DNA of 64,000 nt from Streptomyces flaveolus (GTDB lineage: Bacteria > Actinomycetota > Actinomycetes > Streptomycetales > Streptomycetaceae), in assembly GCF_014648815.1 (NCBI RefSeq), contig NZ_BMRV01000005.1, forward strand, positions 136,758 through 200,757, given 5' to 3'. Position numbers and translations under genes: made by a program. Positions 51,125-59,535 of the stretch are shown in pieces; position 1 is the first letter of the stretch; each line of letters opens with the position of its first letter. The notes below the pieces were generated by a model. That model saw only the letters and a list, made by a program, of their open reading frames with translations, was not told the DNA's origin and made no database searches.

Positions 51125-52732
51125 ATGGTGAGTGTTGATTCCCCTCCAGGGCGCCGTGAACTTCCGTACGCGCGCACGCTGTTGCTTCCCGCCGTACTGA
51201 TGGCCGCGGCGACCGGGGCCGCCGTCGCCCTGGTGACGGAACCGGCCCGGCTCGCCGTCGGCTGGTGCGGCGCCGTCGCCACGCTGCTGGTGACCGCGGC
51301 GGCGGCCGAAGCGGTACGCCGGGGCCGTACCCTGCGGGCCGTGCGCGCCGAACACGCCCGTCACAGCGCGTATCTGGAACGGCGGGTGGCGGGACACCAT
51401 GAGGAGATGGCCCGCCTCGGCGGCGAGATCCTGCCCGCCGCGATCCACTACATGCGCCGGGGCAACACCCCCGACGAGGTGGTGCGGCACCTGCCCGAAC
51501 TCGACCCCTCCTACGCCGACCTCGGCGAGCCCCAGCGCCACCTCGTCCGCAAGGTGTGCGCGATCATCGACCACCAGGACTCCATGCGCGAGTCCGCCGA
51601 GCGCTCCTTCGTCGACATCGCCCGACGCGTCCAGGCGATCGTCCACCAGCAGAACAAGGAACTGCGCGAGATGGAGGAGGACCACGGCCGCAACCCCGAG
51701 GTCTTCGACGACCTCCTGCGCATCGACCACGGCACGGCGCTGATCGGCCGCCTCGCCGACTCGATCTCCGTCATCGGCGGCGGCCGGCCCGGACGCCAGT
51801 GGCCCGACCCGGTCGCGCTCTACAGCGTGCTGCGCGGCGCCATGTCCCGGATCCTCGAGTACCGCCGGATCAACCTGGCCTCCATCGCCAAGGTCAACAT
51901 CAAGGGCACCGCGGTCGAGCCGGTCATCCACGCCGCCGCGGAACTCCTCGACAACGCCACCCGCTACTCGCCGCCCGGGTCCAAGGTGCACGTCACCGCG
52001 ACCGAGGTGCAGAGCGGGGTGTGCATCGAGATCGAGGACGCCGGCGTCAGCCTCAGCGAGGAGTCCCGCGCCCGCATCGAGGGCCTGCTCGAGGACGCCA
52101 AGCGCGGCACGGACGTGCAGGACCTCAGCCACCACCCCCGCCTGGGCCTGTCCGTCGTCGGCCGGCTGTGCACCCAGTACGGCATGGACGTCTCGCTGCG
52201 GGCCTCCGCGTACGGCGGGGTCCGCGCCATCCTCATCGTGCCCAGCAAGATGATGACCACCGAGCCCGGCGTCGGCCTCGCCCACGGCATCGGCGCGACC
52301 TCGATCCCCACCCCGGGCCCCGACGCCCTCCCCGGCCCCCAGCGCAAGCCCAAGAAGCGCCGCCCCACCAGCCCGCGCATCCCGGCCACGGTCTCGCTCG
52401 AGGACGACGTCCCCGAGGTCACCGAGTGGACGGCGGGCGGCCTCCCGCAGCGCCGCAGCAGGGTCAAGATGCCGCTCAGCCAGCGGCTCGCCGAGCAGGC
52501 GGTCTGGGAGCGCGAAGAGGCCGAGCGCGAGGCCCGGGAGGCCGCCGAGCGGGCCCGGAACGGCATCCCGCCGGCTCCCGAACCCGAACCGGTCGACGCG
52601 ACCCCGCCGGGGCAGTGGGTCGAGGCCTTCTGGGAGGGCCTCAAGAACCATCCGGGTCTGACCCAGGCCCACCAGCAGTCCAGCAACCAGCCGGCCAGCG
52701 CCCCGGCCGACGACGAGGGGAACCTCAAGTGA
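51125..52732 (+). CDS. cvnA9: Conservon sensor-like histidine kinase (CvnA)
   Basis: This 535-residue membrane protein has two hydrophobic segments (about 17-38 and 43-62), a cytoplasmic helical region, and an HATPase_c domain with N-box AAELLDNATRYSPP and G-box HHPRLGLSVVGRL. No classical phospho-acceptor histidine box of DHp type is obvious, which fits the nitrate-sensor-like kinases of conservons. The C-terminal 150 residues are Pro/Arg-rich and disordered. CvnA is thought to act as the membrane receptor of a G-protein-like system with the next three genes. ATG at 51125 follows AGAGGG. It overlaps cvnB by 4 bases (GTGA). Confidence 0.92.
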   Translation: MVSVDSPPGRRELPYARTLLLPAVLMAAATGAAVALVTEPARLAVGWCGAVATLLVTAAAAEAVRRGRTLRAVRAEHARHSAYLERRVAGHHEEMARLGGEILPAAIHYMRRGNTPDEVVRHLPELDPSYADLGEPQRHLVRKVCAIIDHQDSMRESAERSFVDIARRVQAIVHQQNKELREMEEDHGRNPEVFDDLLRIDHGTALIGRLADSISVIGGGRPGRQWPDPVALYSVLRGAMSRILEYRRINLASIAKVNIKGTAVEPVIHAAAELLDNATRYSPPGSKVHVTATEVQSGVCIEIEDAGVSLSEESRARIEGLLEDAKRGTDVQDLSHHPRLGLSVVGRLCTQYGMDVSLRASAYGGVRAILIVPSKMMTTEPGVGLAHGIGATSIPTPGPDALPGPQRKPKKRRPTSPRIPATVSLEDDVPEVTEWTAGGLPQRRSRVKMPLSQRLAEQAVWEREEAEREAREAAERARNGIPPAPEPEPVDATPPGQWVEAFWEGLKNHPGLTQAHQQSSNQPASAPADDEGNLK

Positions 52733-53136
52733 TCGAGCAGCAAGGCAAGTTCGACTGGATGCTCAGGGATCTCTACGACGGCGTCCCGGGCATCGAGATG
52801 ATCGTGGTGCTCTCCGCCGACGGCCTGCGCATCGCCCGCTACTCCGGTGACCCGGACGCCGCCGACCGGGTCGCCGCGGCCTGCGCGGGCCTGCAGAGCC
52901 TGGCGGGGGCCGTCGCCCAGGAGATCCCCACCAGCGACGGCGAGATGAAGATGGTCATCATCGAGATGAACGGCGGCTACTTCTACCTGATGGCCGCCGG
53001 CCCCAACGCCTTCCTCGCGGTGCTCTCCGACGTCCGCTGCGAGCCCGGGCGGATGAGCCTCAGCATGGCGGACCTGGTCGCCCGCATCGGGCCCCATCTG
53101 ACCAGTCCCGCGCGGCGCAACGGGCAGACCGTATGA
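52729..53136 (+). CDS. cvnB9: Roadblock/LC7-domain protein (CvnB)
   Basis: This 135-residue single roadblock/LC7 domain (FDWMLRDLYDGVPGIEMIVVLSADGLRIARYSG, EMKMVIIEMNGGYFYLMAAGPNAFLAVL) resembles MglB, the GTPase-activating partner of small GTPases. In conservons it is expected to regulate CvnD. GTG at 52729 overlaps the cvnA stop (GTGA), and its stop overlaps the cvnC start (ATGA), so cvnA-B-C are tightly coupled. Confidence 0.94.
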   Translation: MIEQQGKFDWMLRDLYDGVPGIEMIVVLSADGLRIARYSGDPDAADRVAAACAGLQSLAGAVAQEIPTSDGEMKMVIIEMNGGYFYLMAAGPNAFLAVLSDVRCEPGRMSLSMADLVARIGPHLTSPARRNGQTV

Positions 53137-53537
53137 CTCCTCCGCAACGCCAGAGGCGATCTCCCGGCCAGGATCCGTCCACGGCGGGCCCGCCGCCCAA
53201 GGAAGGCGAACTCCGCAACCCCGAACGGCTCTTCGTCATCGGCGGGGAGGGGAGCGGCGAGCGCGCCGACATCGACCTGGTCACGCTGATCGTGGCCCGC
53301 GCCGACCCGCCGGTGTCCGCCACGCCGGAACAGGCGGCCCTGCTGCGGCTGTGTGCCGCACCCCTGTCCGTAGCCGAGCTGTCGGCCTACCTGAGCCTGC
53401 CGTTCAGTGTGGTGACCGTGCTGCTCACCGACCTGCTGGCGGCGGAGCTGGTGCAGTTCCGCGCCCCGATCGTCCGCCAGAAGGTCGCCGACCGATCCCT
53501 TCTCGAAGCGGTGATGCATGGACTTCAAAAGCTCTGA
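53133..53537 (+). CDS. cvnC9: DUF742 protein (CvnC)
   Basis: This 134-residue DUF742 protein starts with a disordered Arg/Pro segment (RQRRSPGQDPSTAGPPPKEGE). A winged-helix-like domain follows (NPERLFVIGG, LCAAPLSVAELSAYLSLPFSVVTVLLTDLLAAELVQFRAPI). Its role in conservons is unknown; the fold suggests DNA or partner binding. ATG at 53133 overlaps cvnB (ATGA), and the cvnD start lies 20 bases inside its 3' end. Confidence 0.93.
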   Translation: MTPPQRQRRSPGQDPSTAGPPPKEGELRNPERLFVIGGEGSGERADIDLVTLIVARADPPVSATPEQAALLRLCAAPLSVAELSAYLSLPFSVVTVLLTDLLAAELVQFRAPIVRQKVADRSLLEAVMHGLQKL

Positions 53538-54138
53538 CACGATTCCGGGCCCACGGACGGAGGACCGGCTGCCGCACACCGCCGAGGCCGCCGTGAAGAT
53601 CGTCATCGTGGGCGGTTTCGGCGTGGGCAAGACCACCATGGTCGGCTCCGTGAGCGAGATCAGACCGCTGACCACGGAGGAGACGATGACCCAGGCGGGC
53701 ATCGGAGTGGACGACAACTACGGCTCACCCTCCAAGACCGCCACCACCGTGGCCATGGACTTCGGCCGCATCAGCATCACCGACCAACTGGTGCTGTACC
53801 TGTTCGGCACGCCCGGCCAGGAGCGTTTCTGGTTCCTGTGGAACGGCCTGTTCGAGGGCGCGCTCGGCGCGGTGGTGCTGGTGGACACCCGCCGGCTGGA
53901 GGTCAGCTTCGACGTCATGGGGCGGCTGGAGGAGCGCGGCGTGCCCTTCGTCGTCGCCGTCAACTCCTTCCCGGACGCGCCCCGTTACCCCGTCGCGGAG
54001 CTGCGCACCGCACTCGACCTGCCCGAGGAGATCCCCATCCTCGACTGCGACGTACGGCGCCGGGCCTCCAGCCGGGACGTCCTGATGACGCTGATGCGCT
54101 TCCTGCACTCCCTCGCCATGAAGGGCGCGCTCACCTGA
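53518..54138 (+). CDS. cvnD9: Conservon GTPase (CvnD)
   Basis: This 206-residue small GTPase is of the MglA/Ras-like conservon type: G1 P-loop VGGFGVGKTT (31-40), G2-region threonines (PLTTEETMTQAG), G3-like LFGTPGQERF (Asp replaced by Gly-Thr-Pro-Gly context) and G4-like AVNSF in place of NKxD. These variants are usual in this family. It is the output switch of the conservon module and binds GTP. ATG at 53518 lies within cvnC. About 55 bases separate it from the P450 gene. Confidence 0.93.
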   Translation: MDFKSSDTIPGPRTEDRLPHTAEAAVKIVIVGGFGVGKTTMVGSVSEIRPLTTEETMTQAGIGVDDNYGSPSKTATTVAMDFGRISITDQLVLYLFGTPGQERFWFLWNGLFEGALGAVVLVDTRRLEVSFDVMGRLEERGVPFVVAVNSFPDAPRYPVAELRTALDLPEEIPILDCDVRRRASSRDVLMTLMRFLHSLAMKGALT

Positions 54139-54193
54139 CCCACGCGGCCGACCGACACCCTGCTGACCCTCACCTCTGTTGCGGAGCGACACT

Positions 54194-55678
54194 GTGACGC
54201 CTGAACGCCACTCCCCGACCGGAACGGGCGACCCCCTGCTCGGACCACCTCCCGGCTGCCCCGCGCACGGCCTCGGACCGGGCGGACTGCACCGGCTGAA
54301 CGAGACGGAAGACCTGGACGAGCTCTACGAGCGGCTGCGGGGCCAGTACGGGCCGGTGGCACCCGTGCTGCTCCACGACGACGTGCCGATGTGGGTGGTC
54401 CTCGGGCACGCCGAGAACCTGCACATGGTGAGCACCCCGGCCCAGTTCTCCCGCGACAGCCGCATCTGGACCCCGCTCAACGAGGGCATGGTCAAGCCGG
54501 ACCACCCGCTCATGCCGCACATCGCCTGGCAGCCGATCTGCTCGCACGCCGAGGGCGACGAACACAAGCGGCTGCGCGGCGCGGTCACCGGGGCCATGTC
54601 CACGATCGACTACCGGGGGCTGCGCCGGCACATCACGCGGCACACCCAGCGCCTCGTCAACCGGTTCTGCGAGGAGGGCCGCGCCGACCTCGTCGGCGAG
54701 TTCGCCGAGCACCTGCCGATGGGCGTGATGTGCGAGGTCCTCGGCATGCCGGACGAGTACAACGACCGGATGGTGGAGGCCGCCCGCGACACGCTCAAGG
54801 GAACCGAGACGGCCATCGCCAGCCACGGCTACGTCATGGACGCCCTCGGACGGCTCACCGCCGCCCGCAGGGCGCGGCCCGAGAACGACATCGCCAGCCA
54901 CCTCGTCACCCACCCGGCCGGACTCACCGACGACGAGGTCAGGGAACACCTGCGGCTGGTCCTGCTCGCCGCCTACGAGGCGACCGTCAACCTCATCGGC
55001 AACGTGCTGCGGGTGGTGCTCACCGACCCGGGCTTCCGCGCCCAGCTCAGCGGTGGCCAGATGACGGTGCCCGAGGCGGTCGAGCAGTCCCTGTGGGACG
55101 AGCCGCCGTTCAGCACGGTCTTCGCCTACTTCGCCAAGCAGGACACGGAACTGGGCGGTCAGCGCATCCGCGCGGGCGACGGACTGCTGCTCGGCATCGC
55201 CCCGGGCAACGTCGACCCGCGCATCCGGCCCGACCTGGACGCGAGCATGCAGGGCAACCGCTCCCACCTCGCCTTCGGCGGCGGCCCGCACGAGTGCCCC
55301 GGCCAGGACATCGGGCGTGCCATCGCGGACGCCGGCATCGACGCGCTGCTTATGCGGCTGCCGGACGTACGGCTGGACTGCGACGAGGACGAACTCAGCT
55401 GGCGGTCGTCGATCGCCTCGCGCCACCTGGTGGAACTGCCGGTGCGGTTCGAACCGCGGCCGCAACAGGACGTGACACAGCGGCCGAGCCACACCGACGT
55501 CCCGCAGCAGCGCGCCGCCTGGCACGTCGGCACCGTGCCGCCGGCACCGGAACCCGCGTCCCCGGCGCCCACCGCGCCCACCGCGCCCTCCGCTCCCGCG
55601 GCGACGGCGGCGCCCCCGGAGCCGGCCCGCCCCAAGGGGGTCTGGCAGCGCTTCCTGCTCTGGTGGCGCGGCTACTGA
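54194..55678 (+). CDS. cvnE9: CYP157-type cytochrome P450 of the conservon (CvnE)
   Basis: This 494-residue P450 has a heme-ligand loop HLAFGGGPHECPGQD with the invariant Cys. The K-helix ExxR motif is replaced by EQSLW (residues 297-301 with the GTG at 54194), a hallmark of the CYP157 family, and the I-helix reads LLAAYEATVN. Start GTG at 54194 (VTPERHSPTGTG) is preferred because this numbering reproduces E297-W301 as reported for CYP157C1; an in-frame upstream codon at 54179 is the alternative. The last 75 residues are Pro/Ala-rich and end in WQRFLLWWRGY, an aromatic tail that could contact the membrane. Its substrate is unknown. The stop overlaps a convergent gene by 7 bases. Confidence 0.92.
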   Translation: MTPERHSPTGTGDPLLGPPPGCPAHGLGPGGLHRLNETEDLDELYERLRGQYGPVAPVLLHDDVPMWVVLGHAENLHMVSTPAQFSRDSRIWTPLNEGMVKPDHPLMPHIAWQPICSHAEGDEHKRLRGAVTGAMSTIDYRGLRRHITRHTQRLVNRFCEEGRADLVGEFAEHLPMGVMCEVLGMPDEYNDRMVEAARDTLKGTETAIASHGYVMDALGRLTAARRARPENDIASHLVTHPAGLTDDEVREHLRLVLLAAYEATVNLIGNVLRVVLTDPGFRAQLSGGQMTVPEAVEQSLWDEPPFSTVFAYFAKQDTELGGQRIRAGDGLLLGIAPGNVDPRIRPDLDASMQGNRSHLAFGGGPHECPGQDIGRAIADAGIDALLMRLPDVRLDCDEDELSWRSSIASRHLVELPVRFEPRPQQDVTQRPSHTDVPQQRAAWHVGTVPPAPEPASPAPTAPTAPSAPAATAAPPEPARPKGVWQRFLLWWRGY

Positions 55679-56643
55679 TCGCCGGCCCACTCCTCGTACG
55701 CCGCCCACGCCCCGAGGGGCCGTCCGCTCAGGAACCGGTGCTCGCGCCCCGTGACCGGATCGGTGAACGCCAGCTCCCGCGCCAGCAGTTGCAGCGGGTG
55801 CCGGAAGTCGCCGGCCGGCACGGGCGCGGCCACCTCGGGGTAGAGGGGATCACCGAGGATCGGGACGCCGAGCGCGCTCATGTGCACGCGCAGCTGGTGG
55901 GTCTGCCCGGTGGCGGGCACCAGCCGGTACCGCCCCAGCGCCGGTGCGTCCGCCGGGCCCGGGCGGCGGTGCTCGGTCAGCTCGACGCGGCTCACGGCGT
56001 TCGGCTCGCCCTCGACCTGACGGGCGGCCAGGATCCCGCGTTCCTTCACGATCCGGCTGCGCACGGTCCGGGGCAGGGCGAGCGCGGGATCGTACGGCGC
56101 GACCGCCTCGTACTCCTTGCGCACCCGCCGGTCGCGGAACAGGGACTGGTAGGCGCCGCGCTCCTCGGGGCGGACCGTGAACAGCACCAGTCCGGCGGTG
56201 AGCCGGTCCAGGCGGTGCGCGGCCCCGAGCGCGGGGACGCCCAGCTCGCGGCGGAGCCGGGCGAGCGCGGTCTCGCCGACGTGGCCGCCGCGCGGGGTGG
56301 TGGCCAGGAAGTGCGGCTTGTCGGCGACGACGATGTGCTCGTCCCGGTACACGACCTCCAGCGGGAACGGCACCGGCACCTCCGGCGGCAGGTCGCGGTG
56401 GAACCAGACGTACATCCCGGGCTCGTACGGCGCGTCCGCCGCGACGGCCCGCCCGTCGGCCCCGACGATCCGGCCCGCGTCGAACATGCCCTCGACCGTG
56501 CCGGCGCCCGCGCCGGACAGCCGTTCCACCAGGTGCTCACGCACCGTGGCCCACGGCCCGGCAGCGGGCAGCCGCACCCGCACCGGGTCCACCCCGTGGC
56601 GCTGGGGCAGGGGCGAGGGCGGGGGAGGCGTACGGCGTCTCAT
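55672..56643 (-). CDS. RluA-family pseudouridine synthase
   Basis: This 323-residue RNA pseudouridine synthase has motif II with the catalytic Asp in GAAHRLDRLTAGLVLFT, motif I/III elements (VVYRDEHIVVADKPHFLATTPRGG; RYRLVPATGQTHQLRVHMSALGVPILGDPLYP), and an N-terminal S4-like region. It isomerises uridine in rRNA or tRNA; the exact site cannot be read. ATG at 56643 follows weak purines. It converges with the P450 gene, with a 7-base overlap of 3' ends, and is divergent from the acetyltransferase gene. Confidence 0.93.
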   Translation of the reverse strand: MRRRTPPPPSPLPQRHGVDPVRVRLPAAGPWATVREHLVERLSGAGAGTVEGMFDAGRIVGADGRAVAADAPYEPGMYVWFHRDLPPEVPVPFPLEVVYRDEHIVVADKPHFLATTPRGGHVGETALARLRRELGVPALGAAHRLDRLTAGLVLFTVRPEERGAYQSLFRDRRVRKEYEAVAPYDPALALPRTVRSRIVKERGILAARQVEGEPNAVSRVELTEHRRPGPADAPALGRYRLVPATGQTHQLRVHMSALGVPILGDPLYPEVAAPVPAGDFRHPLQLLARELAFTDPVTGREHRFLSGRPLGAWAAYEEWAGDQ

Positions 56644-56723
56644 CGGGTGCCAGCGTACGAGGCGGGGGAGGGCCGCGGAAAACGGGTGGTCCGTGCACCG
56701 GCGTCCTGGGAAGGATGGCGGTC

Positions 56724-57305
56724 ATGCCCGATCTGACGAGCCCCGTGCTCCCGCCCGGCACCTTCTCCTCCACCCCGCAGCCCGTGATCCCCACCGGGGA
56801 CGGGCTGGTCCTGCGTCCGTGGCGCACCGAGGACGCGCCCGCTGTCCACGCGGCCTTCCAGGACCCGGTGATGCACCAGTGGCACATCCGTGCGGCGGAC
56901 TCGGAGGAGGAGGTGCGCGGCTGGATCGCCGAGTGGCAGCAGGCGTGGGCGCGGGAGCGGAGGCCGCAGTGGGCGGTCGCCGACGCGGCGACCGACCGGC
57001 TCCTCGGCCGCGTGGCGCTGCGGGAGGTGGTACTCGGCGACGGGGTCGCCGAGGTCGCCTACTGGACGACGGCGGCGGCCCGCGGCCAGGGCGTCGCCAC
57101 GCGCGCCACGACCGCGCTCGCCCGCTGGGCCCTGGACGAGGTCGGCTTCCAGCGGCTGGAGCTGCTGCACTCCGTGGCCAACGAGGCGTCCTGCCGCGTC
57201 GCGGAGAAGACCGGATTCGCCCTGGAGGGCACCAAGCGACGGGCGGTGCTGCACCCCGACGGCTGGCACGACATGCACCTGCACGCGCGCGTACACGGCG
57301 ACTGA
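56724..57305 (+). CDS. GNAT N-acetyltransferase (RimJ/RimL type)
   Basis: The 193-residue acetyl-CoA-dependent acetyltransferase shows LRPWRTEDAPAVHAAFQDP, the acetyl-CoA loop VAYWTTAAARGQGVATRATTAL (motif A, RGQGVA) and LELLHSVANEASCRVAEKTGFALEGTKRRAV (motif B), characteristic of the RimJ/RimL and small-molecule group. The substrate is unknown. ATG at 56724 is preferred over ATG at 56715 because AAGGATGG is then correctly spaced. Confidence 0.9.
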   Translation: MPDLTSPVLPPGTFSSTPQPVIPTGDGLVLRPWRTEDAPAVHAAFQDPVMHQWHIRAADSEEEVRGWIAEWQQAWARERRPQWAVADAATDRLLGRVALREVVLGDGVAEVAYWTTAAARGQGVATRATTALARWALDEVGFQRLELLHSVANEASCRVAEKTGFALEGTKRRAVLHPDGWHDMHLHARVHGD

Positions 57306-57438
57306 CGGGGGAGGGCCCGTCGTGCGGCCGGCGCAGCGGGCCGGGCGCCTGGCGCCTGCTGCGCGGCGGCCGGTGTGACGCGCCGCGCCGCACCGCCGCC
57401 GGCACGAGGTCGGACGCGCAGTACCCCGGCGTCGTCGG

Positions 57439-58281
57439 CTACGCGGTCGGCGTGCCCTCCTGCTCCGCCTCGACGCGGGCGTTCCACTCGCGCTTGGACG
57501 CCTGCCAGCCGTCCTCGTTGTGGCCGAGCCGCCAGTACCCGGAGATGGACAGGTCCTCGCGGGGGATCTCCCGCTCCACCCGCAGCAGTTTGCGCAGCTC
57601 CTTCACGCAGCCCGCCTCGCCGTGCACGAACGCGTGCACCCGGCCCTCGGGGAAGTCGAGGCCGCGCACGGCCTCGACCAGGGCCTGGCCCACCGGACGC
57701 TCGCCGCGGTGCAGCCAGACGACCTCCACGTCGGAGTCGATCTTCTGCTCCTCCTGGGGCCCCTCGACCTCCACGAAGGCGAACGCGCGGGCGCCGTCGG
57801 GCAGCCCCTCCAGGGACCGGGCGATCGCGGGCAGCGCGCTCTCGTCGCCCGCGAACAGATGCCAGTCGGCGGCCGGATCGGGGGCGTAGGCGCCGCCGGG
57901 CCCCATGAAGCGGACGGTCTCGCCCGGCTGGACGCGCTTGGCCCAGGGCCCGGCCAGGCCCTCGTCACCGTGGATCACGAAGTCCAGGACCATCTCCCGG
58001 TGCTCGGCGTCCCACTGGCGCACCGTGTACGTCCGGGTCACCGGCCACTGCTCGCGGGGGAACTCCTCGCGGATCCGCTCCATGTCGAAGGGCTCCGGGT
58101 AGGTCGCGCCCTCGGCGGGGAACAGCAGCTTCACATAGTGGTCGGTGCAGGTGTCCGCCGAGAACGCGGAGAGTCCCTCACCGCCGAGGACCACGCGCTG
58201 CATGTGCGGGGTCAGCCGCTCCGTGCGGACGACCTGTGCGGTGTGCGGCTTGCGCGGCCTGCGGCCCGGACGCTCTGCCAT
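57439..58281 (-). CDS. Siderophore-interacting protein (ferric-siderophore reductase)
   Basis: This 280-residue FAD-containing reductase of the ViuB/SIP family has VVRTERLTPHMQRVVLGGEGLSAF, the FAD motif RTYTVRQWDAEHREMVLDFVIHG, GPGGAYAPDPAADWHLFAGDESALPAI and the C-terminal NAD(P)H-binding SGYWRLGHNEDGW. It reduces ferric iron in imported siderophores in the cytoplasm. ATG at 58281 follows GGGAGG. A palindromic iron box lies 22 bases upstream, so expression should be repressed by an iron-loaded DtxR/DmdR-type protein. Confidence 0.95.
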   Translation of the reverse strand: MAERPGRRPRKPHTAQVVRTERLTPHMQRVVLGGEGLSAFSADTCTDHYVKLLFPAEGATYPEPFDMERIREEFPREQWPVTRTYTVRQWDAEHREMVLDFVIHGDEGLAGPWAKRVQPGETVRFMGPGGAYAPDPAADWHLFAGDESALPAIARSLEGLPDGARAFAFVEVEGPQEEQKIDSDVEVVWLHRGERPVGQALVEAVRGLDFPEGRVHAFVHGEAGCVKELRKLLRVEREIPREDLSISGYWRLGHNEDGWQASKREWNARVEAEQEGTPTA

Positions 58282-58302
58282 GACGGCCTCCCAGTCCCTG
58301 AG

Positions 58303-58316
58303 TTAGGTTTACCTAA
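58303..58316. promoter_or_regulatory. Iron box (DmdR1/DtxR-type operator)
   Basis: TTAGGT-TT-ACCTAA is a perfect 6-2-6 palindrome matching the core of the actinomycete iron box, 22 bases before the ATG of the siderophore-interacting protein gene. It probably overlaps the promoter. Confidence 0.85.
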
Positions 58317-58444
58317 GTTAGCATCTCCGTCCCCGTCGGGGCCTCGTGGTCCACCGCTCCACGAGTTCCCCGGCGCACCGTACGGCTTCCCCTCGGCCGG
58401 GTGCCGATTCCAAGTGCAGGCATTGCTTGCGCCGACGGTACGGC

Positions 58445-59365
58445 TCAGGCGGTGAGCGTGGTCAGCAGGCGTTCCAGGGATCCGCCCAGACCCCAGCGGG
58501 CCGCGAGCTCGTCCAGCGCGGCCTTGTCGTGCGGGGCGTGCGGCAGCGCGGTGGTGATGTCCGGCAGCGGGACGTCGTCGGCGACCCGGACGACCTTGGG
58601 AGCGACGGCGAGGTACGGCCGGGCCTCGGTCAGCCGCTTGCGCTGCGAGGGCGTGAGCTTCGCCGCCGGATCGTCGACCGCGGCGAGGATCCCGGCGAGG
58701 TCCCCGAACTCGGCGAGCAGCTTGGCGGCCGTCTTCTCCCCGATGCCGGCCACGCCCGGCAGACCGTCGCTCGGGTCGCCGCGCAGCAGCGCCAGATCGG
58801 CGTACCCGCGGCCGTCGACGCCGTACTTCTCGCGCAGCGCCGCCTCGTCGGTGAGCTGGAGCGTGCCGACGCCCTTGATCGGGTAGAGCACGCGCACCCC
58901 GCGGGCGTCGTCGACGAGCTGGTAGAGGTCGCGGTCGCCGGTGACGATGTCCACCGGCCCCTTCGCGCGGGCGGTGTAGGTGCCGATCACGTCGTCCGCC
59001 TCGTACTCGGGCACCCCGACGCGGGCGATGCCGAGCGCGTCGAGGACGGCCTCGATGACCGGAACCTGCGGGGACAGCGTGTCGGGCACCTCCTCCGTGT
59101 CCGGGCGCTCCTCGGCGACGCGGTGCGCCTTGTAGGAGGGGATCAGCTCCACCCGCCAGTGCGGGCGCCAGTCGGCGTCCATACAGGCGACCAGGTGGTC
59201 GGGCCGGTGGTCCTTCACCAGGCGGTCGATGAAGTCGAGGAGTCCGCGCACGGCGTTCACCGGCGTGCCGTCGGGGGCCTTCACGGAGTCCGGTACGCCG
59301 AAGTAGGCGCGGAAGTAGAGGGAGGCGGTGTCGAGAAGCATCAGTCGTCCGGTCACGCCACGCAT
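58445..59365 (-). CDS. Stand-alone 5'-3' exonuclease (flap-nuclease family)
   Basis: The product is about 306 residues, homologous to the 5'-nuclease domain of DNA polymerase I but without a polymerase. It has LMLLDTASLYFRAYFGVP (metal Asp), VACMDADWRPHWR, YEADDVIGTYTARAKGPVDIVTGDRDLYQLV (acidic metal sites) and the helix-hairpin-helix DPSDGLPGVAGIGEKTAAKLLAEFGDL. It should remove RNA primers or flaps. ATG at 59365 (MRGVTGRLMLLD) is chosen; GTG at 59356 or ATG at 59341 are possible, and no ribosome site decides. Confidence 0.9.
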   Translation of the reverse strand: MRGVTGRLMLLDTASLYFRAYFGVPDSVKAPDGTPVNAVRGLLDFIDRLVKDHRPDHLVACMDADWRPHWRVELIPSYKAHRVAEERPDTEEVPDTLSPQVPVIEAVLDALGIARVGVPEYEADDVIGTYTARAKGPVDIVTGDRDLYQLVDDARGVRVLYPIKGVGTLQLTDEAALREKYGVDGRGYADLALLRGDPSDGLPGVAGIGEKTAAKLLAEFGDLAGILAAVDDPAAKLTPSQRKRLTEARPYLAVAPKVVRVADDVPLPDITTALPHAPHDKAALDELAARWGLGGSLERLLTTLTA

Positions 59366-59535
59366 CATGCCGCAGGTCATGCGGGCGAGCGGTGGACATC
59401 GTGTGAGCCGGGTCACTCATGTGTTTGGGTCGGGGCGATCGGGGCAGGCGCGCAGCCGGGTCGTAGCTGGTTGATTCGTTCAACTGTTAGCCAGGCTTCG
59501 TATCCCTGTCCCTGCCCCCGAGCCAAGAGGTAAGC

